In this document: positions 14,766-26,440 of the stretch, piece after piece
Position numbering within the stretch: position 1 is the stretch's first letter
Layout of the letters: every line of letters begins with the position of its first letter
Source of the DNA: Amblyornis subalaris
Lineage: Eukaryota > Chordata > Aves > Passeriformes > Ptilonorhynchidae
Assembly: GCA_018881555.1 (NCBI GenBank)
Contig: JACAXG010000109.1
Coordinates: 357,266-421,265, forward strand
DNA: 64,000 nt
Reading direction: 5' to 3'
Notes under the pieces: generated by a model
Seen by the model: the letters and a program-made list of their open reading frames with translations, nothing else
Database searches by the model: none
Told to the model about the DNA's origin: nothing
Made by a program: the position numbers and the translations under genes

Positions 14766-15134
14766 TGTAGGGTATTTGAGCCCTAAAGTGTGCCCCAGCC
14801 AAACCATCTTTAGTTATTCTTATCAGAGCCCTTAGAAATTCATCAAGGTTACTGAAATGTAAACTGCACTAAATTGGGAAAGAAAAAGCTAAAGAACAGA
14901 ATTCCAAGACAGCAAGAAATAGATAAAGAAAGACTGTGCCGCACTGGACTAGAACCAATCATATTTTCTGGAAGGTGCATGCGGAGCGCGTGGACAAGAT
15001 AGAGAGACCAATCAAGTAATGTGTGATCACATGGACAGTAGTTGTAGAATGTGTAAGTAGAGTGTAATGTAAACAATAAAGTGTCTTCTGCNAAATCATA
15101 TTGATTCGTTGTTCAGAAGTCCTGAGCTCCCGCA
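14766..15134 (+). mobile_element. Solo LTR, ERVK-like (369 bp)
   Basis: It starts TGTTGTAGGG and ends CTCCCGCA. It is flanked by a perfect 6-bp duplication, GATTTT (14760-14765 and 15135-15140). The size, the 6-bp duplication and the AATAAA at 15075-15080 followed by a short R/U5 all fit an alpha/beta-retrovirus-like (ERVK) LTR. No internal region flanks it. One ambiguous base lies just after the poly(A) signal. Confidence 0.88.
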
Positions 15135-15140
15135 GATTTT

Positions 15141-15810
15141 CCCAGAGAGTCAGGAAGAAAGTTTCATTGCTTACATATAATGATTTGACAGCTATGGTGA
15201 TGTGCCCCTGTTCAGCGAAAGGCTCAGCAGTTCTTATTTCTAACCTTCTGCAGATACAGGTGCAGCTCTTGCAGGTTGCACTTTAGTTCACTGTAAATAT
15301 TGCTTTAACTTGTTTGAGCAGGTGTAAACTGATAGCTTTGCCTCGTATAACTCAACAGCTTCCCACTTCACATCAAGTGCAGATCAGATTTTTATTTCTT
15401 CAAATTTTTCAAATATAGTGTGCAATTTTCATTTTAAAATAGTCAGAGAAGTGGTTGTGTGTAGTCATTTCCTAGTTTTATGTAGAGCAATCAAGAACCT
15501 AAACTGTATTAAGTGATGCAGTAGATATTTGTCTGACAAGGTCTAATTTGCATATATTTATCTGCTCAAAAGTTCATGAGCTTCGTGTTTTACTCCACAT
15601 TCTTAGAGCTGTTTTTAAAACTTTATAGATTAAGCAGCAGAGACCTGCTACCTAGAAAAGCTTTCCATCTTACAAAGGTTGAACAACAGTTGAAGCCTTC
15701 TGTTCGAAGAACAAATAAAAGGATTTTACCAGCAGCATAGTAGCTTAGTTCCTCCAGATTTGCTCTTTTTTCAGGTGTTGGTTTTTTTTTTTCCCCTGAG
15801 ATCTCAGGCG
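15141..15810. other. Intergenic segment between two LTRs
   Basis: About 670 bases of ordinary sequence with no gene or recognisable repeat. A T-rich run (about 15782-15792) lies directly beside the next LTR. Confidence 0.6.
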
Positions 15811-15816
15811 GTTTTC

Positions 15817-16444
15817 TGTCGCGGCGGGCTGATGGTATGCGCCGCAACCTTCCCGAGAGCGTCGCAGGTTCGGCGGTGCCCAGGTGCAGTGTGCAGTGCC
15901 GGTGATGGTGAGTTGCCACAGCCTTCCAGAAGGGCCTCCGACAGGGGAAGCCGCTTCAGCCCCAATGGCCAGACGACGACTGGGCAACAGACGCTCTTGA
16001 GCGCCCACACACTCACGCACACACACACTCGGCGCCTGTAGCCGGGAGCAAGGAGTCGGGAGAAGCTCTTCTGAGGTAGCAAATTGTTCCTTGCACGGGT
16101 TCGGGATCAGGGGCAGAAGAGCACAGGAGTGCACAGGGTTTCATAATGAACTAAACAGGGGCGGAGAGAACACTGGGAACCAATCACATGAGGGTAGGAG
16201 GGAGGAGAGAAAGGCGGGACTACAATACATAAACCAATGGGGGTAGGTGAGGGGAGGAACAGGGGAACAAGGCCAATGGGGCACCAAGGAAGGGAGAACT
16301 TTCCAGACCAAAACCATATAGGGGTACACAGATTGACAGATTAACTGAACAGGGGATGTACCAAAAACAGAGCTTGNGGGGAGAGACCTTCCTCACCATA
16401 GTCCGAGAGGGGGAGACCTTATAGGTGAAAAAACCACCACCACA
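15817..16444 (-). mobile_element. Solo LTR, minus strand, CCAAT-rich ERV family B (628 bp)
   Basis: On the plus strand it runs from TGTCGCGGCG to ACCACCACCACA. It is flanked by a perfect 6-bp duplication, GTTTTC (15811-15816 and 16445-16450). Read on the minus strand it has three ATTGG (inverted CCAAT) boxes separated by CT-rich blocks, the same layout as the plus-strand LTR near 30.2 kb. That shared layout fixes the orientation. The 6-bp duplication points to a beta-like integrase, although the CCAAT-rich U3 looks gamma-like. It is GC-rich and has produced several spurious open frames. Confidence 0.82.
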
Positions 16445-16450
16445 GTTTTC

Positions 16451-17643
16451 AGACCATTATTTATATCCAGGATATACTGTTTCTGCCTCACTTCCAATGC
16501 CGCTTATCCTCATCTGTTGCTGAATTCTGCTTTTTCCTGAAAGATGTAAGCACTTAAATGTAACCTACAAAAGCTGTAGATCATGCTCAGAACCGTCTTG
16601 GCTTTATAACTGCATAGAGAAAGTCCTTCATCAAACTGTGGCTCCAAATATGTTAAAGTTTATAGCAGCCCTGGCTACATAAAGTAGATGACATTAAGGC
16701 TGGTCTTTTTTTCTGCTAAGAACACTTTACATTTTTCTAGCAATTTAATTGTGTTTTATGACTTCTTTAGGCTGAAGCTGGTTTTTAGGCTGAAGGTGAG
16801 AGTCAGTCATTAGAGAAATGAACTATATCTGGAATCTGGAAATCAGATTTCTTTGGATTTTATTGTTCAAACTTGACACATGAACTTTCAATTTTTGTAT
16901 GAGACAAGGAGGGAATGTGAAGCACTGATACATGGGTTTTCCTGCCACTGAATTTGCAGACACCTGGTCATGTCTATGGAATATAACCAGTTCAGCCATA
17001 CGGCGCATCTACAGTAAAGCCGATGTCACACCAGATGCACGTATATTGCACAAATGATTTGACTTGCTCAGGGTGGGAGCATGGGATATAAATTCTCTGT
17101 ACATTTGCAGTTAATGTCTAGCTGGTCTGACTCTTCCAGAAGGTATGAGGCTGACTGCATTCATGCTGAACGGCACCTGTGTACATACCCCTGCTCAGAA
17201 GAATCCCATCCAGAAATAAGGAAGTATTTTCTTAGCAATTAGCTGGCATGTATATCAAAAAAGACTGATGTGGACTATAGAACCAATATGTAAAGACCGT
17301 AATTTTCCCTTGTAAACTATGGTGCCAGGGTTACCTGTACATAAAATGACTATTATTCTGGCAAATATATTTGGGGGGGGGNNNAAATTCAATTTTTTAT
17401 TTTTATTAACACAATGAAAAATGAAATTCAATTTTTCATTTATACTAACAAAACCAAAACATATTTAAAACATGGGTTTGGGCTTAAATTTTAGCACTAT
17501 AAGGCATCTTGTTCAGAATTGGAAAAGGCAAAGATATTTTTAAGAAGAATTCAGTCGTTATTTAATTCAGTGATTAATCCATTTTAGAATACATTTTAAG
17601 AACTTGTTATAATGTGAACAAAATTTCTGGTTTAATATCATGG
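16451..17643. other. Intergenic segment; small assembly gap
   Basis: No gene was seen. A G-run at about 17372-17381 runs into NN(N) near 17382-17384, a small assembly gap. The last bases are the flank of the next LTR. Confidence 0.6.
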
Positions 17644-18989
17644 TGTCATGGTTTTGGCAATTTAGGAAAAAAACTTGGTTTGTAAGGATAGAAAAAACCA
17701 GTCTGCTGGAACTTTCTCTGATTCGGCACAGAGCCCAGAGTTGACAGGCCGGTTGCCAGACCAATGGGATAAGTCGGTAATGCCTCTGTGATGACATATT
17801 TTGAGGAAGGAGGAAGTGGAAGAAGAACCATTTTTTCTTTTTCCCTGCCGAGGGGTGGCAAGGACCTGGGCGTGCCCAGCTGGCGGGCAGCCGAAGCCAG
17901 GCCGCCAAGAGAGGCCACCCCCAGCAGCCGCTGGCAGCCATAAACAGCCGAGAGCAGCCGGCGCAGCCTGGATCGTGCGGCAGAAGCCTCTGGGGCTGTG
18001 CAGCCTGCGCGGGCCTGGCGGGGCCTTCCACGTGGCTGGCGCGGCTTGCGCTGAGCCGGGCAGAAAACATCACACAGCTGGCAACAAGAGACATGGTGAG
18101 TATATCCCCGATGCAGACACAGATGAGATCAATCCTTTAGGTACGGCTTGCAGATTGCTGATTTTCTTCCAAGTCAGAGAAAACGGAAAGGTGCGGCCAC
18201 GTGAAGGAGCCAACGTGGCGGCGCCAAGGTCAGTAGGGGAAGCGAGAAAGCAGAGACACACCAAACACTGGAACTGAGATTTCTCCTGCAAGCCGTGGTG
18301 AGAGCTATAATAGAACAAAACTGTTTCTCTGTAATTCATTGAAGGCATTGGGAGAATGTAGATATCCACTTGCAGCCCGTAAAAAGAGTACTCACATCGG
18401 AGTGCATAGGTTCTGAGGCTTTTAGAGATTGAAGAAGCAAGCTTTTGCTTCCAGGCTGGGATAGCTCATCCTTAAAAGGCTAAACCCTATGGACTGTTAT
18501 GACCCACGCTGTCAGTATTTGGAAGACTGTGAGAATCGTGGGAGAGATTTTTCCACTGCAGGAGGTTTTGGGCGGGCCTGTTTGTGAGGCTTGAGACTAC
18601 ACTGGAGAGGTTAGTGGAGAGCTGTCTACCGTGGGATAGATCCCATGGCACGGCAGAAGATACTCTTTTTCCATAAACAAAGAAAGACTCTTAAGAAATA
18701 GTATACTGACCAAAAACCCATGTTTGTTTCCCTCGTGCAGTCGGTGGGAAGAGGGAGGTACGGGGAAGAGAAGTGTCTGGAAGTTTGCTTTAATTTCTCA
18801 TTATTCTTTTTTACCTTTAATTCTATTGGTAATAAATCTTTACTGTTTAAGTTTTGAACCTGTTTTGCCTTGAAGTTTTTTTCCATTTTCCTCAATAACC
18901 CTTATTTCCCCTCATGAAAATACGTTTTAGTTTCCTGTGAGTGAGCTTTTCGTGGGTGCTTGGCGTTTGGCCACTGTCGAACCATGACA
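17644..18989 (+). mobile_element. Solo LTR, ERVL-like (about 1.35 kb), related to family A
   Basis: The ends form a clear inverted pair: it starts TGTCATGGTT and ends AACCATGACA. The flanks are CATGG and TATGG, a 5-bp duplication with one mismatch. Internally it shares the order of family A: a GC-rich first part, a segment like GGAGAGGTTAGTGGAGAGCTGTC near 18604, a TTTCTCATTATTC segment near 18794, and AATAAA at about 18831. A CTGTTTTGCC motif follows near 18860. It is more diverged than the copies at 12.5 and 33.2 kb. The open frame at 17801-18277 is an LTR artefact. Confidence 0.82.
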
Positions 18990-19498
18990 TATGGTTATTT
19001 GGGGAATCAGAAATTTTACTGCTGATTATATTAAGGTGCATATTTAAGAGCTGAAAATAATGTTGATGCATATCATAAAAAAACAGAGCTTAATTGCCCT
19101 TTAAAAAAGGTGTTGCAAAAGATTTATAAGCATTATACTTAAAAAATGTAGATATGTTTACAGTGACAGTGAGCACCATCCACTTTCTACAAGGCAAAAG
19201 AATTTTTTTTTCTTGTTTGTAATAAGTATAAAGGACTAGGGAAGAGGGAGAGAGACACCTGATCAGAGATTTTCTATAATTAAATAATTAACAAAGACAA
19301 CTAGCAGTCCCAAATCCACTCTCTTCCATCAAACCTTGAGTGTTGAGGATACAATTTAGCAACCTCACTGGCACTTCAAATAGTATTACCAAATAAAGAT
19401 AAAGCAAATGTTTTGTTTTCAAGGAAACAGTAATGTAACATTTGGTGCCTTTTTTCCCCACACTTCTTTCTTAATTCCTGTAATGCCTGATATAGGAG

Positions 19499-20191
19499 TG
19501 TCTTGGGTTAACCAAAAAGGATGTATTCTATCACCACCCACATAATTCCTTGATAACCTGGGTCGTTCATGGTTAGGTGGTTACACACCTGGTCCCTGAG
19601 GAGAGGCAGATCATGTGAGGTGGTGTAGTACTTCTTATCTCAACTGTGATAACTTCCCCAGGAAGCAGCAAGCACCAACCATCCTGAGTGGACCATCCCT
19701 GCTAATGGCCCATTACTGAACTGGATAAGCACTGACGAATAGAACATCAGAAACATCCCTTTCCATTGTGGAAATCCCCACCCCTGAGGGAGGTACCAGC
19801 TAAGAAACACCACATAAAAGCAGGCTTGGGGATTGAGAGAGATCACCACTAGACAACCAGCGGATGGGACCATGACCGCTGGATACCCAGAGGACTAGAC
19901 CCACCAACACCACTGGGCACCCAGGCCACTGGATGCCCAGAGGACCAGGCCTTTCTACAGGACTACTGCTTTCAACAGCACTGCAAGCACTGGACAACCA
20001 GAGTTCCAGACCTTCAACAGGACTGCAACCACTGCCAGGTTGTACCATGACTCTGTTGGTTTAGGCTGGTGTTTCTGTATTANTGCATTTATTTTATCTT
20101 TTCTATTAAAATTGTAATTTTGACCTAAATGTCTCTCGAGGTATTTGTGTGGGGTTAATTTCCCCTTCTGGTTTACAGTCAAACCAGCACA
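19499..20191 (+). mobile_element. Solo LTR, ERVL-like (693 bp)
   Basis: It begins TGTCTTGGGTTAACC and ends AAACCAGCACA. The flanking 5-mers are AGGAG and AGGGG, one mismatch. The middle holds several degenerate repeats of the type GGATGCCCAGAGGACCAG / CTGGACAACCAGAG (about 19860-20010). ATTAAAATTG near 20105 may serve as the poly(A) signal. This is a common avian LTR pattern, and no internal retroviral region is attached. Confidence 0.8.
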
Positions 20192-20620
20192 AGGGGATCC
20201 ACGTGGACTCCTTAAGCTTTGTTAGAAAAGGTCACTACTAGTGATGAGGGCATTCTATAGTTTTCCATGCTTCTTCATAAAATGAAAGTATTTTTTTTTT
20301 CATAATACTCATTTCACTTGCAATAACAGCACATGCTGACCTTTTACCTGGGTTGTTGGGAGCATTTAAGACTAGTCCAAAATTCTTCATGTGAACAATC
20401 ATCTGCTTATAATGTTCTCTACAGGACTGTTTCCAGTTNTGTGGAAATGGAAGAAACTAGATTTGGCATTTTCTCATTACCTATGAGAAATTTGCACAGT
20501 CTTTAAAACTTCCTTAGAAATGTCAGCCAGATCACTGACACAGGTTTCATAGAACAGTTCAAGGTATGCCTATGCTCTTGCTTGCGGCAGGCTAACAGAT
20601 GCTATGTACTATAGTGGGAG
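20192..20620. other. Intergenic segment between LTRs
   Basis: No gene or repeat was recognised. There is one ambiguous base near 20439. Confidence 0.5.
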
Positions 20621-20923
20621 AAAAAAGCCTTACAAGAAGCAGTTGAAGTGTTGCAGTGACCTAAACAGAGCTAGCTTTCATGTCCAGGAACATGACACAG
20701 CACACCACCTCTCCTGTCCCAAGCGACCACCAAAACAGATGGACCCCCAAGTCATGGGCTAAAAGAACTCAGTGGGCATGTTTTAGGACTGGATCATAAG
20801 ACTAAGTGATTGATATCTATATAAATCAAAGGATGTCAAGGGGATTAATAGTTAATGAAAACTTATTGGATAGAGTGGGACCTAAGAATGACCTTAATGG
20901 TGTGGAATGAGGAGTAGCGATTA
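20620..20923 (+). mobile_element. Possible remnant of ERVL internal 3' end upstream of the next LTR
   Basis: The sequence leads straight into the next LTR and ends in a purine-rich segment (GGAATGAGGAGTAGCGATTA), as expected for a polypurine tract before a 3' LTR. This is a weak call, because no protein similarity can be read in it. Confidence 0.3.
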
Positions 20924-21504
20924 TGTAGTTTTGGCTGAGATAGAGTTAATTTTCTTCATAGTTGCTGGTATAGTGCTGTGTTTTGGATTTGTGATCTAAA
21001 CAGTTTTGGTAAGACAGGGATGTTTTATTGATTGCTGAATGGGGATGGACAGTGTCAAGCCTTTTCTGCTTCTCACATTGCTCTGCTGGGAAGTAGGCTG
21101 GGAGTGCCCAAGAAGTTGAACTCAGATGACGAAAGGTATATGCTGTACCATATGACACCATGCCTAGCAAAAAAAAAGCCTGGGGGAAAACAGAGGAAGG
21201 AAAGCTGTAACTTGGAGTTAAGGCATTTGTCTTGTCAAGTGACTGTTACATGTGATACAGTTCTGCTTTCCTTGAAATGAATAAATACGTGCCTGCTGAT
21301 GATGTCAAGTAATGAATGAATTCCTTATTTTACTTTCCTCAGCACACAGCTTTTGCTTTCGTTATTAAACTGTCTCTATCTCAACCCACAGCTTTTCTCA
21401 CTTTTACCCTTCTGATTCTCTCTCCCATCTCACTGGGACAGGGAAGCTGAGCAAGCAGCTGTGTGGTACTGAGCTGCCTATGGGGGTTAACCCAGAACAC
21501 CACA
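20924..21504 (+). mobile_element. ERVL-like LTR (abundant avian type)
   Basis: It begins TGTAGTTTTGGCTGAGATAG, a start I recognise from an abundant avian ERVL LTR. It runs through TTTTCTGCTTCTCAC, ATTAAACTGTCTCTATCTCA (the R/poly(A) region near 21364) and CTTTTACCCTTCTGATTCTC to a GGTTAACCC-type end. The 3' boundary is uncertain: ACACCACA ends at 21504, while a further AACCATGACA ends at 21522. The flanks do not give a clean duplication. Confidence 0.8.
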
Positions 21505-21522
21505 GTTAGCGAAACCATGACA

Positions 21523-24500
21523 ACAGCAGCATGAAGAGGAACAGCACTGTCGATGGCTTAAAAAAATTGTTTTATTTTTAAGAATATAGTAATCCATTTT
21601 AAGTAGAAAACAAGTTGTATTATATATCCAGTTCAAAATTATATATTTGATATAATTAGATACATAGGGAACAGTGTTAGTAGGGTTGTTTAGATGAAAC
21701 AGTCACAGTTTGTATTTCTGCAAATGTTGAAACAAAAAATCTTTCCTTGGTAGCACCATGCTGTCACAGGGCTGAGTGAGAAAACCAAAACCCTGAGTGC
21801 AGAGAAACCTCAGAGTGTCTTAATGCTTATCTAGAAATGCAAAAACTAAGGACAAAAATGAAAAAAAAAAAAAAAAGGCAAAAAAAGACAGGGTTAAACT
21901 CTAGGAGTAATAACTTGTCACTGGAAAATATTTGAAACTTGCCTAAGTCAGGTGAAACAGATAAAAGCCTACTTGGGACTGAAACTTTCTCACCTCCACA
22001 GAAGCTTATGTTGTTTCAAGAATAAAAAGGATTTATTGGGAAACAGTATGTAACAGAAGAAGGTGCTTAGCAGACTGGCAACCTATCCCGCACATTTGTA
22101 AAGAAAGAGCTTTCCACACTCAGGGCTTCACTTGAGTTATCAAAGATGGTACTCAGTAAGCATCTACGTCCTGACCTCAAAGGTGGAGGAGATATTTGTG
22201 TTGTGTTCTGCCATTAACAACTCTAGTCTGTGCAAAGTCTTGTCGAAAGACATTTTAAACAAGCTGGCACTTGAACACATTTTCATCCTAGCAATCATAT
22301 TAGTAGATTTATCAAAGCTTGTCTGCATGTCGGTGTTAGTATACAGTATTCAGGGCCGTGATTTACAGCACTAGCTACTTGATACAACTTCCACACATTG
22401 GCACTGATAATGAGCATTAGTTACTCACAAGCTGACATAAAGTTTCCTTGCCCTGGGTGTATAAGCCAGCAGGTGAAGGCACACAGCTCTGCCTATGTTG
22501 TCTCCAAAGCAGAAGAGCAAGGTAATAGAGACACTCAAGTAGAAAGGCTCATCTCTGGATGCAGGGGTCATGTTTGGTTTAGTTTTTCTATTTAGTGCAA
22601 CAGATTAGTAAACTACATTTCATCTAGACATGAGCTGGACCCTGCAGCCTTAGTACTGTAGGTGTGCCTTGCTTGGATCAGTTCTCTAATTCATGTTATG
22701 ATATTTATCTGCCTTCAGTATACATTCAGGGTATGCAGGCTAGGAACTATAAAGTCACAACCTAACTAGTTGAAATTAATTTCATATAAATCTTAAAAGG
22801 ATTACAATTTTATTTGGAGATGTAAGCTAAACAAATCTTTTTTTCATTTCTCTGTAATAGGGGTTGTTTTAGAAAATTAGTGAAGCATTTGTATGACCAG
22901 TAAGCCATTAAAAGCACTGCTTTCCCTATCACTGATCCTTGTAAGAAAGATAGAAATTTTTCATTTTATCATAAACCAATTATAGTATCTTCCATAGTAA
23001 TCATAAAAGAAAAGAGCTATACAAAGTCATATTCACTTACATACACACTACTACATTTTTATTAAGATAGAATTATATCAAAATGATAAGTATTATTTCT
23101 ATTGTGCCTACATAAAGGGAAAATTCAATATAGTACTAAAGCTTGGGCAGTAAGAGGACAGCATTAAACAGCTCTAAAGCAAAACCTGCATCTTTTAGAC
23201 GTCTTTCAAGATTATATTTGTCTTATTCAGTTGCATTTCACATGTGCCTTTTGTAATGTGCATTCAAAGACATTCTTAAACCTGTTGGTTTTAGAGGAGG
23301 AAACAAATGATTCCCGTGTTAACTTCTATAATAGGCCAATAATTGAACCATCACAGTGTGTGTGCTTTGTTTCAGAGGCAAAGATGTTGTAAAGTCCTGA
23401 CTCAGCAGTATCTTTATTAATGTAGAAATAGGGGTTATACAACTTTACAGTGAAGGCTTGACAATCCAGAATCAGTCTTCCTAGGGCCCCAGCATGCTCA
23501 CTGGTAATTGCTGTGATCATTGTGATCATTCTTTAAGAGCTACAACCCCTTTTGCCACTGGCAAGTACCTTCAAAGATGCTGCTAAGCCAGGAAGGATGG
23601 CTTTCTTGCAAAACAGATGTATATTATCTCACAAGGGGCCATACTCTGCCCAGAAATTATGCAGATGTATGCAAAAAGAAAGGGGAATCAAGTTTTTCTC
23701 TTCATCCACAGCCTGTGAGGCTTTCATAAGGACATTGCCTAATTGTAGCCTTTGGACTTGATGGACCACAGGGATTTCTCCTTTGCTACATTTCTAGATT
23801 TGTGAGACTGCCCCAAAAGGGAAGTGGGAGAAGAAGAATGCTGCTTGTAAGCCATCTATGTCGACTTGAAATATGTAGAGGAGAGAACATAGGTAATGCA
23901 CTTTGGAGATCAATTACCCAAGCAGCATTCAAGTGCCTTGGCTTTACGGTTAAATACAATTAAGAAGGTACCTTGTATGCAAATTATCAAAACGCACTTG
24001 ATTTAGTCATTTGCCCTTGAGACATTGCTGAGAAAAAACCCTAAGTTAATAGTAATTACCTCTAGAAACAAACTAAGCAATGTCTCAACTTATTTCCAAG
24101 GGCAAGTTCCCTCCATCAGTTTCTGAACTATGAAGTCCTTAAGCTTAGACACTAACATGTAATTTAGATATTGATTATGAGCCCTTTAATTCTGGTCATG
24201 AAGTGTCTTATCAAAATCTATTTATGAAGTCTTGCACTTCCTTCTGAAATTGAAATGTTCCAGACCTCACTATACAGACATAGGAATGCCCTTTTATTCT
24301 GTGTGCTCTTAAATAATTCCTCAAAAAACTGTCAGGTTGTGCTTTAAACTTGGACACAACAAATACTTCAATGAAATGTTTCAAAAGTCATTAAAATAAA
24401 CTCAATTCCTATTAAGACATTATGTAAAATACATTCCTAATAAGAAATACTAAGTTCTGGCCTTCATGTTTTGTTTTGGAAATACCAATACTACAATTTT

Positions 24501-25889
24501 TTAATTTTCCTTTTTCTGTAGAGGACTTCTTAACTAGATGATTACCAGTTGTATTTTTCATTCAGGATTACTATGACATAGTAATAAATAGCTGCCAAAA
24601 AAATATTCCTGTTAATTTCACACGGTTTAAAATCTGTTGTAACTACTATCAAGCTATTATGTGCTTGGAAGCTCCAACTTTAAATCAGACAAATCTACTA
24701 ATGAAACATCCTTTTCTAGGTGTTAGGACTTAAGACCACCTGAGGTGTTAGATTTGGCCACAGAGAAAAATATCACCATATAAATTTTGGCTTTGCTAAT
24801 TTGTTGCATTAATTCTTTTCTCTGCAAATTTCTCATAGAATTAACCTTTATTCTCTAAGAAAATATGTAAATGAGTTTAAGATTATTCTGCATGAATTAC
24901 AATTGAAATCAAATCCACCTCAATTTTCTTACAGTTGGCAAATATTTGCAGATATTCTTTCCTAGTACTACCTGTACTAGTATTATAGGATAGTATAAGG
25001 TAAGATACCCGATAAAAGTTTTATTGTTTGAAAAAAAAAAAGGTAGTTGAGATATTTGGACCAATTCTTACATTTTAACACATAAATGAAAACCAGAGGC
25101 AAAAGAACAGCTCGGAGTGGATTCATCTAAGGAATAAGAAGGAACAAAATTAATATACAGCCTTTAAACAAAAGTTTTAGAGTTTTGACTGATTACCACT
25201 GATTAGTTTGACGTGCTGTTGTGGTGAAGAGCACATAACATGGTGTGTTAGGTGGGAGCCAGGCATTGCTGATGCCAGCCTCCTGATGCAGAGGACCTGG
25301 CTGCACTGTAGTACAGTCACTCATGATCTGTTAAGTATTTCTAGGGTCTCAAATAACTGTGTGAAGTTCCTTTTCAAAGGACTTGGCCTTTGAAGAACTT
25401 TACATACACTAGATTCTTCTGCTGAAAAAAGTATTTTGTGATCTAGCAGGTGGGATGTGCATAAGGAGTAGGAGCAACCATATCACCAGACAACAGAATA
25501 TGTGTGCTGAAATGTCATATACTGGTTATCTGCTTGGTCACTTGATGAAGGATACAAGTGACTTGCTGTCATTGGCACAGAAACTAGAACTATATTTTAC
25601 AGCATTGGGTATTGCTGCTCAGACTTCGTCCTCACCACGTCAAGACTCCAACTTAATTTATATACCATTGTTTGAGTTGATTGTACTATATGAATTAAGT
25701 AGCTTTGTTTGCCATAATGCTCTACTCAGACATCTGATTGTAGAGTTCAACACTCAAAGAAGTTGATGCATATTATTAGCATCTACTAATGAAACTAATT
25801 ATTAGCATCTACCCTGAAACACGCTAGTGAATGCAGATGCGGTTTTTCTTGGTAGTTCTGATACCACTTACATAGTGGTATTTTTTACT
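21523..25889. other. AT-rich intergenic DNA, no gene seen
   Basis: About 4.4 kb. It contains an A-rich run at about 21860-21876 and a clear stem-loop at 24011-24105 (listed separately). The longest open frames are 60-80 codons with no recognisable family. Confidence 0.6.
24011..24105. repeat. Inverted repeat / potential stem-loop
   Basis: GAGACATTGCT (24019-24029) pairs exactly with AGCAATGTCTC (24076-24086). TTGCCCTTG (24011-24019) pairs exactly with CAAGGGCAA (24097-24105), with 10 bases inserted in the right arm. The loop is about 46 bases. An octamer ATGCAAAT-type site lies just upstream, near 23978. It could be a MITE relic or a conserved regulatory element. Confidence 0.6.
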
Positions 25890-26440
25890 GGTGCTAAAGG
25901 CCAGAAGGGAGCATGATGTCGTCTACTCTGACCTTATGTATGATATCTGCCATTGAATTTCACCCAGTGGATGCCAACAATTTATATTGTAAAAGGACAT
26001 TTGGTCTTGTACCAAAAATCAACAGTTAGATTCTGTCTCTTTCCATCAGTTTGAGTCAGTGCACAAACATCCGTCTTTTTAAAAATTCATGTCCTCTTTC
26101 TACTTTGACTCTGTCTGGATTTTAGTTATTATGGTTTATTAAAGCTTTTCTTTGCTGAAGTAGAAAGATCTTTAATGCCAGGTATCCGCTCCTCAAGGAA
26201 ATACTTATGCATTGTATCAAGCCACCCTTCAATCTTCTTTTTGACATGCTAAACAGATTAAGTTTTCAAGTCTCTTCCTCTAAGGCATTTTCTCCACACT
26301 CAGTGATTTTTGATTCTTTTCTCTGCCTTCTCCAATTTGTTAAACATGAACAGCAGTAGAATATGCGGTATTCCAACAATGCAGCCAGCCGCATTACCCT
26401 CAGAGATTAAGTCCCNGCTTCTTTGTTTACAGCCAAGGAT
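25890..26440 (-). repeat. Ancient CR1/L3-like LINE relic (antisense)
   Basis: Segments AAAGGCCAGAAGGGAGCATGA, CTACTCTGACCTTATGTATGATAT and GAATTTCACCCAGTGGATGCC occur in that order. Near 26230 come CACCCTTCAATCTTCTTTTTGACATGCTAAACAGATTAAG-like portions, then AAGGCATTTTCTCCACACTCAGTGATT. The order and wording match the reverse complement of an old CR1/L3 family known from turtles and crocodiles. This is from recall, without alignment. The copy is diverged and interrupted. Confidence 0.7.
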
